This document shows, piece by piece, positions 1-6,500 of a stretch of DNA of 39,494 nt. The stretch comes from an uncultured Acidobacteriota bacterium (GTDB taxonomy: Bacteria > Acidobacteriota > JAAYUB01), in the NCBI GenBank assembly GCA_937925645.1, contig CALAMB010000012.1, forward strand, positions 1-39,494, in the 5' to 3' direction. A program made the translations under genes and the position numbers. Position 1 is the stretch's first letter; each line of letters starts with the position of its first letter. The notes beneath the pieces were generated by a model that saw nothing but the letters and a program-made list of their open reading frames with translations, searched no databases and was not told the DNA's origin.

Positions 1-1129
1 CGTGGAACCCCATGTGGCTTTCGCCGGTGAACGCCACCTTGACCTCGTCGGCGTACCCCGACTGCTTGAGGACCATCTGGTTGGCGTCGAACGTCCAGGT
101 GGTGGAACCGGTGACGTCGCTCCCCTCGTAGTAGCCGGAGATGCCCGACACCGAACTGGTGGACGGCGTCAGGTTGATCTTCGCCTTCCCCTTGACGCCC
201 TGAAACTCGGCAACGATGAGCACCCACGGCTTGTCGCCTTCGACGGTGTTGAGCGCGGCGGCATTCGGCCCCCCGAGCGCCTCTTCGATGGCGATCCGCT
301 CGTAGTCGGCACCCGGTCCGGCGCCCATGATTTTCCGGATGATGATGGTCGACAACTGGATGGAGCGCAGGAGGGCTTTGGGCCGGTCGTCCAGAATGGG
401 CATCTGGAGGTTGGTTCGGGCGATGCCGCCGGCCATCTGAACCCGGGCGGCGGCCAGGCGCCCGGCGCTGACGCGGACGTCAACCGGACCGGACAGGTAG
501 TCCAGCAGCCGTCCGTCAGGATTGCGGGCGGAGACGGTCACGGTGGTCACCGTGTCGCCGTCACCGGGGAGCCGGTCGGCGCCCGGTTCCACCAGGAGGC
601 GGATCTCGTCGCTCGGCGGTTTCTCTTCGTCCTCCGGTTCCGGCTCCTCGGTCGGGGGCGTCTCGGGTTCCTCCTCGTCGGGCGGCCGGGTGGCGTCGCC
701 GGGCTTGCCCACGCGGGACGTGGCGGTGAACACCGCAGCCACGGCGTCGAGGAACACGCCGCTCGCGGTGAACGGCGGGTCGAGCGGCTCGCTGAAGGCG
801 AACCGGACGGTGACGCTGCGGGCGCCGTTGGGGGCGCTGACGGCGAAATCCACTGTCCGCTCAGTGAACGTGACACCGGTGATGCGCACCGGCTCGCCCG
901 CCGAGAACAGGGCGTTGAGGCCCACGCCGGAAGGCCGATTGAAGCCGTCGGGCTGGATGGTGAGCACGTAAGGGTTGGTGAAGATATTGACCCGCAAGTA
1001 CTGCAGGCTGCCGGCGTACTGGCGGCGGTAGAGTTCTACCTGGCCCGGATCCACGGCGGCGGCCGCCCACGACACGGTCAGGAGGATCAGCAGGACCGGC
1101 AGGAACTGCGACGCGCGGCGTCTAGCCAT
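1..1129 (-). CDS. Secreted Ig-like-domain protein, 3' part beyond the left edge
   Basis: The frame is open from ATG at 1129 to the window edge (376 codons, no stop), so the C-terminus is missing. Residues 1-24 form a signal peptide (Arg-rich start, hydrophobic core, AAA-type cleavage site before VDPGQ), so the product is exported. Residues about 50-130 look like an all-beta domain. An acidic Pro/Glu linker (about 144-170) follows, then a segment beginning EIRLLVEPGADRLP that resembles a bacterial Ig (Big-1/invasin-like) fold with a long insertion. The start overlaps the stop of the upstream small membrane gene by 8 bases, so the two are probably translated together. The Ig assignment rests on pattern only; the function is unknown. 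Confidence 0.75.
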   Translation of the reverse strand, partial: MARRRASQFLPVLLILLTVSWAAAAVDPGQVELYRRQYAGSLQYLRVNIFTNPYVLTIQPDGFNRPSGVGLNALFSAGEPVRITGVTFTERTVDFAVSAPNGARSVTVRFAFSEPLDPPFTASGVFLDAVAAVFTATSRVGKPGDATRPPDEEEPETPPTEEPEPEDEEKPPSDEIRLLVEPGADRLPGDGDTVTTVTVSARNPDGRLLDYLSGPVDVRVSAGRLAAARVQMAGGIARTNLQMPILDDRPKALLRSIQLSTIIIRKIMGAGPGADYERIAIEEALGGPNAAALNTVEGDKPWVLIVAEFQGVKGKAKINLTPSTSSVSGISGYYEGSDVTGSTTWTFDANQMVLKQSGYADEVKVAFTGESHMGFH

Positions 1130-1430
1130 GGGGCACCTCCCCCGGGCTGGACCGGTGCGGAGGTTCCGCCAGTACCACGATCCGGTTCAGCTCCACTCGC
1201 TGGGCCGGAAAATAGTCGGGGATCTCCTCGTATTCCTCCTCCACCGGGTTGGCCGGCGGCTGGAGGTAGAACCAGGCGAAGGCGACGAATCCGGCCGCCA
1301 CGACGAACAGGAGCAGCAGCAGCCACAGGCAGCAACTGCAGCAGCCCCGCTTCTTCTTGGCAGGGGCGGATGGCTGGGGAGGCGGCGGCGCGGGGGGCGG
1401 ATAGTAGGCGGCGGGTGGATACTGGGCCAT
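1122..1430 (-). CDS. Small Pro-rich, Cys-rich single-TM protein
   Basis: The product has 102 residues. The first 24 or so are a Pro/Tyr/Ala-rich cytoplasmic tail, followed by a KKKRG charge cluster and then CCSCC directly before one transmembrane helix (about residues 33-55). A short acidic region (EEEYEE) and a C-terminal part on the outer side follow. The basic cluster before the helix predicts an N-in orientation. A promoter with TACAAT at 1473-1478 lies about 40 bases upstream. The stop overlaps the start of the secreted Ig-like gene, which suggests a two-gene operon and perhaps a joint role at the envelope. The cysteine cluster could be acylated or bind metal, but nothing in the sequence settles this. 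I do not recognise the family. Confidence 0.72.
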   Translation of the reverse strand: MAQYPPAAYYPPPAPPPPQPSAPAKKKRGCCSCCLWLLLLLFVVAAGFVAFAWFYLQPPANPVEEEYEEIPDYFPAQRVELNRIVVLAEPPHRSSPGEVPHG

Positions 1431-1472
1431 GGGTGCGTCGCTTCCGTCAGGCGTTTGGAGACAGGCAGCGCT

Positions 1473-1500
1473 ATTGTAACAGGACGGCTAACCGCCGCAA
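1473..1500 (-). promoter_or_regulatory. Promoter of the small membrane protein / Ig-like pair
   Basis: Read on the minus strand, TTGCGG (1500-1495) and TACAAT (1478-1473) are separated by 16 bases. This is a fair sigma-70-type promoter about 43 bases before the ATG at 1430. The -35 box is weak. Confidence 0.5.
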
Positions 1501-1612
1501 GTGAGATTCCTCACGGTTTCGGGGGTGGCTCTGGTTCGCGCAAAAAGCGTCGGCGCGGTGAACGGACGGTGTACAATGGCACCAGAGCAGTCTGAACAAG
1601 GAGTGAGGGCCC

Positions 1613-1897
1613 ATGGAAAAAGCAGGCACGCGCAAGCTGGGAGTGGGGATCGCTCACATGGTCATCCATTTTATGGATGGCACCAAGATCGTTTTCCGCT
1701 ATCCGAAACAGGCGGGGCACGACCCGGCCACCATCGCCGCCACCGTCAAGAAGGCGCTGGACATGGACAAGGTGGTGGTGGAAGCAAGCGGCGCGCTCCT
1801 GGTGATTCCGGCGCGCAACATCAAGTACATTCAGGTCACGCCCGTCCCGGACGAACTGCCCAAAGGGATCCTGCGACACGCCGAGATCGTGGGGTGA
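1613..1897 (+). CDS. Hypothetical 94-residue protein
   Basis: I do not recognise the family. The start is well supported by AAGGAG about 8 bases before the ATG, and a TACAAT -10 box lies at 1572-1577. The protein has no signal peptide or membrane segment, so it is probably cytoplasmic. Residues 13-60 read as alternating beta strands and a helix (GIAHMVIHFMDGTKIVF, then a Lys/Asp-rich helix, then VVVEASGALLVIPARNIKYIQV), which fits a compact alpha/beta domain. The phrase PARNIKYIQV recalls small ligand- or RNA-binding beta proteins, but that is only an impression. It is transcribed alone and is convergent with the dockerin hydrolase. Confidence 0.75.
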   Translation: MEKAGTRKLGVGIAHMVIHFMDGTKIVFRYPKQAGHDPATIAATVKKALDMDKVVVEASGALLVIPARNIKYIQVTPVPDELPKGILRHAEIVG

Positions 1898-1958
1898 TCC
1901 CGCCGGCGGACCCGCCGAACGGAGAGACCGGCACGTGTTTCCCCGGCTTCGACTGTCT

Positions 1959-2000
1959 GTTGATAGTTGATGGTTGTGGGTTGAGAGCCGAGGATTGAGA
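1959..2000 (+). repeat. Heptamer array (GTTGATA-type), six units
   Basis: Six consecutive 7-base units are visible: GTTGATA, GTTGATG, GTTGTGG, GTTGAGA, GCCGAGG, ATTGAGA. They lie between convergent genes ending at 1897 and 2081. The same heptamer recurs at 3501-3521. Confidence 0.75.
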
Positions 2001-2053
2001 CGGCGCTCCGTTTACGCGGCGGCGATGTTCGGTGGTGTCGGTCTGACCTGACC

Positions 2054-2085
2054 GATTCACCCATTTGTCCGTTCAGCCATTCACC
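2054..2085 (-). repeat. Octamer array (GGTGAATG-type), four units
   Basis: On the minus strand the units are GGTGAATG, GCTGAACG, GACAAATG and GGTGAATC. The array runs into the TGA stop codon of the dockerin hydrolase (2083-2081). It is the same octamer family as the longer array at 23014-23068. Confidence 0.7.
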
Positions 2086-3376
2086 AAACCGGTCTCCCCA
2101 ACCATTGGCGCAGCATCACCGCATCGGCCACGTCGAGATGGTTGTTGCCGTTGAGGTCGCCCATCGGGGGCCACAGGCAGAGCGGATCCTCCAAGCCGAT
2201 GTTGCCGGCCAGCACTTGAGACAAAACCGCCAGGTCCAAAGCGTTCGAGACGCCGTCACCGGTTAGGTCACCGTCGGGCGGCTTGATCGCGTCGGCGAGA
2301 AACTCCTGAATGTGATTCACCAGGCCATCGTACTGGTCGTTGTAGTCTCCTGAAGTGGTGACCACCACGAGGTCGAGGGCCGGGACGACAAAGATGTGCT
2401 GGCCGCCCCAGCCCCAGGCGATCCAGATGTCGGGACCGGCGCCGGGCACGGCGCCGGCCTCCAGCGGCATCAGCCACCACTGGTAGCCGTAGCCGCGGCC
2501 GTCGCCGAAGGTGGAGCGGCGGATCATGCTCTCGGCGATCCACGAGATGGGCACGAGCTGTTGGCCGCGCCACGCGCCCTCCCGCAAGTAGAGCTGGCCG
2601 ATCGCGGCCATGTCCCTCGGCCGGAGACGGAGGCCGCCGCCGGTGTCGGTGAGCCCCCCGGTGCCCAGCGACCATTCCCAACGCGTGATGTCGAGGGGCG
2701 CGAACAGGCGCTCCGCCGCGAGCTCGTGGGCCTGGCGCCCGGTGGCGTGGAGCAGGAGGCCGGAGAGCAGAATGGTGCAGCCGCTGTTGTACTGAAACGC
2801 GGTGCCGGGCCAGTAGGCCATCCGGCGATCCAGCATGAACTCCAGCCAGTCGGGGCTGGCCATGAGCTGGCGGTACGGATTGCGCGTGTCGGTGTACGGG
2901 TACTGGAATTCGTTCCAGTCGAATCCGGCGCGCATGGCCAGCACGTCGGCCAGAATGATGGCGTCCTTGCGCGGATCGGGATTGGCCACGGGCGCGTATT
3001 CGGGAAAGTGGGGGAGCAGCGGGGTGCTCAGGCCGTCCAGTTCGCCGCGGTCCAGCGCCATCCCCACCAACGCCGAGGTGACGCTCTTGGTCACGGAGTA
3101 GACCGGGTGCAGGGTATCGGCGTCGAAGCCGCGATAGTAGTGCTCCGCTGCCAGCCGCCCGTGGCGGATGACCAACAAGCTGTGCACCGGGCCGAAGTCG
3201 CCCCGCGCGATGGCGGCGTGGCATTCGTCGAGCACACCGCTGTCCAGCCCCACCGCCTCGGGCGCCGCCACCGGCCATTCAGGAGATTGGGCGCTCGCCC
3301 TTCCCGCCGCCATCAACACGACGAAGACGAACGACCCGGCGGCGAACCAACGGCGGCTCAGGTGCAACAGCGACAT
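2081..3376 (-). CDS. Secreted serine hydrolase (beta-lactamase/PBP fold) with C-terminal dockerin
   Basis: The protein has 431 residues. Residues 1-30 are a signal peptide ending ASAQ. Residues 31-365 are a class C beta-lactamase-type (PF00144-like) hydrolase domain. It contains the nucleophile motif S94-V-T-K97, the tyrosine motif Y196-N-S and a GGQ in the KTG position (325-326). Residues 367-431 carry two dockerin-type calcium loops, DLTGDGVSNALD and DLNGNNHLDVAD. In this family such enzymes are esterases, D-amino peptidases or 6-aminohexanoate-dimer hydrolases, and the substrate cannot be chosen from sequence. The dockerin implies docking to a cohesin partner or a calcium-stabilised tail outside the cell. 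GGGAG lies 6 bases before the ATG, and a TATACT -10 box is at 3412-3407. Confidence 0.9.
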   Translation of the reverse strand: MSLLHLSRRWFAAGSFVFVVLMAAGRASAQSPEWPVAAPEAVGLDSGVLDECHAAIARGDFGPVHSLLVIRHGRLAAEHYYRGFDADTLHPVYSVTKSVTSALVGMALDRGELDGLSTPLLPHFPEYAPVANPDPRKDAIILADVLAMRAGFDWNEFQYPYTDTRNPYRQLMASPDWLEFMLDRRMAYWPGTAFQYNSGCTILLSGLLLHATGRQAHELAAERLFAPLDITRWEWSLGTGGLTDTGGGLRLRPRDMAAIGQLYLREGAWRGQQLVPISWIAESMIRRSTFGDGRGYGYQWWLMPLEAGAVPGAGPDIWIAWGWGGQHIFVVPALDLVVVTTSGDYNDQYDGLVNHIQEFLADAIKPPDGDLTGDGVSNALDLAVLSQVLAGNIGLEDPLCLWPPMGDLNGNNHLDVADAVMLRQWLGRPVW

Positions 3377-3467
3377 GCGCGTCTCCCATTCTGCCTGGTG
3401 TGAAGGAGTATACGTGGATCAGCGGAAAAAGTCGCCCCCACCAAATTGGCGCACCAGGTCCAACGGC

Positions 3468-3494
3468 AAAAAGCCCCGGTCGCGGGACCGGGGC
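3468..3494 (-). terminator. Rho-independent terminator of the alpha-2-macroglobulin gene
   Basis: On the minus strand a perfect 9-bp stem (GCCCCGGTC / GACCGGGGC) with a 4-base loop is followed at once by TTTTT. It starts about 30 bases after the stop codon at 3525 and lies before the promoter region of the hydrolase downstream. Confidence 0.88.
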
Positions 3495-3500
3495 GATCCA

Positions 3501-3521
3501 TGTCAACAATCAACTATCAAC
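3501..3521 (-). repeat. Heptamer array (GTTGATA-type), three units
   Basis: On the minus strand the units GTTGATA, GTTGATT and GTTGACA stand in tandem between the stop codon at 3525 and the terminator stem. They match the units at 1959-2000. Confidence 0.7.
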
Positions 3522-3524
3522 GTT

Positions 3525-6500
3525 CTATCGGACCTCGACTTCGACACTGGCCGAGTGGCTGTTGAACTCCGGCGCGTACATGCACTCGATGTGGGCCAGG
3601 CCGGTGGGGTAGCGGCCTTTGTGGGTCACCCGCAGGTTGTACTCGAAGATGTATGTCCCCACGGGGAGATAGTCGATGAAGAAATGAGTGGCCGTGTCGC
3701 GGGTGGACTGGTAGTAGAAAAGACCGTCCTGGAAGCGGTAGCCCGAGAGCACGTCTGTCGGCTCGAAGCCGCTGCCGCGGTGATCCTTCATGTGGACATA
3801 CTCCATGTCGCGGTCCACCCGCAGGGTGACCCGGACCACCACCAGGTCGCCCACGGCCAGCGGCCCGGCCACCGGCTCGATCACCGGGCCCCGCTTCGTG
3901 TCGCGCCGGACGAAGAGCGCCTTCTGGAGCTGCAGCGGGGTGCCGGCATGCGGCGTGATGCGGTCGATGTCCTCGATGTACTGCCAGTGCAGGCCGCCCC
4001 AGGCGATCCCGGGGTCGGTCTTCTCGAGCTTCACCTCGCCCATCTCCGGCCGGATCTCGGGGCCGCTCCACCGCTTCTCGTAACAGCCGGTGCCGGCCTC
4101 GGCCTTGTCCGGCTCCACCCGCTGCCCGCCGAGGGTCACCCCGACGAGGGCGTCGGACGCCAGCAGGTCGTCGCCCCGCCGCAGCAGGGCGTAGACGGCG
4201 TCGGCCGTGGCGGTGGTGGTCTTCCAGTTCTGGGTCTGCTTCTGCTTGAGGAGCCAGACCTTGCACTCCTCGACCGTCTGGGCGTCGCGGGCCACCTCGT
4301 CGAACGCCTCGATCATGAGCGCCTGCGATTCGATGGGGGCGTGGTACCACCACCAGGAGAGCTGGCCCTCCGCCCAGTAGCGGCCGAGCTCCGGATGAAC
4401 CTGGCTGCGCTCCTTGAGCGAGCGCAGGATCTTCATCGCCGGCACGGTGCCGCCGAAGCGGTGTTCGGCCAGCGCCAGCTGCGCCTGGGCGCGGCGGGAG
4501 TCGAGCTTGAGCCAGTTCGTTTCACCCTGCTTCAGGAAATAGAGCGCGGCCTTGGCGGCGTCCCCCTGGAGCGGCTTTTCGTCAAGGTAGAAGCTCCGGG
4601 CGTACAGGTACATGGCCGCGGTGGGCGACAGGTTGTTCTGTTGGAGCCGCTTGTTTTTGATGATGTCCCGGTGCACGCCGGCGATCCAGTCATCGAGATG
4701 GTCGATGGCCTTGATGGCCATCGCCTGCGGCACGGCCTGCACCCCAAGGTGCTTGAGGCGCCCGAAACCGGTTGCCAGGTACAAGGTGATGTAGCTGTTA
4801 CCGCGGCCGCCGGGGAACCAGGGCCACGAACCATCAGGGAGCTGCATCTCCTCGAGCTTGCGCAGGGCGGCAGCCAGCTCGGATTGGATCCGGTTTTCGT
4901 CGAAGAACAGGGCCGTGTTGCGTCTGGCCTGGGTCTCGTCCCGCGCGTCCAGCACCCACGGCGACTCCTCCAGCAGCACGCCGCGCAGGTCGGTGTTTTT
5001 CTCGAGGTTGGAGACCAGCGCCTCGGGCTGGGCGGTCCGCCAGGCGTCCAGCACTTTACGGATGCGCGGATTGGAGCGGGCGATGTGGTGGCCCAGGGCA
5101 TTGGCGTAAAGGCGGTTGAACACCTGCTCGGAGCACTCGTACGGGAACTCCATGAGGTACGGCAGGGCCTGCACCGCGTACCACGCCGGATTGGACACCA
5201 TCTGGAGCACCAGTTTCAGGTGGGCCAGCGAGTCGGAGGCGCCGGCGGCCAGGAGCTTGTCGAAGCGGAACGTTTTGTCACCCTGGCCGTTTATCCAGAG
5301 CGGCAGCGATTCCTGAACGAGGATCCGTCGGCTGATGACGGGGAGCAGCCCCTCCTCGCCGTCGGAAAATTCGCCGGCGCGGGCCACGGCGCGGAAGGTG
5401 ACGAGGTCGAGGCGGTCCGGGACCTGGATCCGCCAGGCAAACGAGCGGGACTGCTTCGCCGGAATAGCGCAGGTCTGGTCCGGCGTCGCGTTGGCCAGGG
5501 CGTCGTCGAGGGCCTGCTCGCCGAGGGCGTCCAGGAAGTTCAAGGTGACGTTGCCTTCGAGCGCGTGGTCGGTCAGGTTGATAACCTTGACGCTGAACTC
5601 CAGCTCATCGCCCTCGCGGAGGAACCGCGGCGGATTGGGCTGGACCATGAGTTCCTTCTGGGTGACGATCTCGTCGGTAAGGGTGCCGCTGGCGAGATCG
5701 CGCGTGTGGGCCAGACTCAGGAAACGCCAGCGGGTGAGCGCCTCGGGCATGGTGAAGCTCAGCGTGAACGATCCGTCGGCGCCGGCGGTCAGCTGCGGAA
5801 AGAAGAAGGCGGTCTCGTTCAGGTTGGTGCGCACCTGGACCGGACCCGTCGGCGGAGGCGCCGGCTGGGTGGACGCGTCTGCCGGCGCGGCAGACGCGTC
5901 GGCGGCTTCCGCTTCTCCCGGGGCCGCCATTTTCGCCGCGGGTGCCGGTGCGGGGGGCGGCATGGGCGCGCCGGCCATCATGGCGGGCGCCTCGGCCATG
6001 GTGCGCATGCGCGTCTCGTACATGAAGTAGTTGTCGGTCACGTCCGACGGAAAATGAAGGTAGGTCGGCTCCTCGTAGGGCGCGTGGCGCCGGAATTCAT
6101 TCTCCCATGGGCGCAGACTCTGACCCTTCGTGGTGAAGAACGGATGGATATACGTCCGGTCCTGGCGAAAAACGCCGGAAAGGCCTGGGAATCCGTGGGG
6201 GTAAAACTGGTCGAGGGAGGCGTCGTAAAGCGTCGCCACGAGTTCGGCCGCGGCGGCTTCGGCGCCCGGACCGGATACTTTCAGCGACCAGGTCTCGGCC
6301 TGGCCGGGACGCAGCTTGGATCGGAAGGTGCCCCACTCCAGGTGGAGCGCCTTGTTTGTCCATGGCACCGTGACCCGTGTGGTGGTGGTGTAGAGGCGAT
6401 TGTCCTTCACGAACGTGGTGAGCACCGTGAACCCGCCGCGGTGGCGCTCGGTCACCGGATAGCTGATCCGGTGCTGCGTCTCCTGCGGATGGATCCAGTA

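Noticed and set aside
2..1504. Plus-strand open frame across the first 1.5 kb
   Set aside because: It is the shadow of the two minus-strand genes, which have a signal peptide, a membrane helix and a joint overlap.
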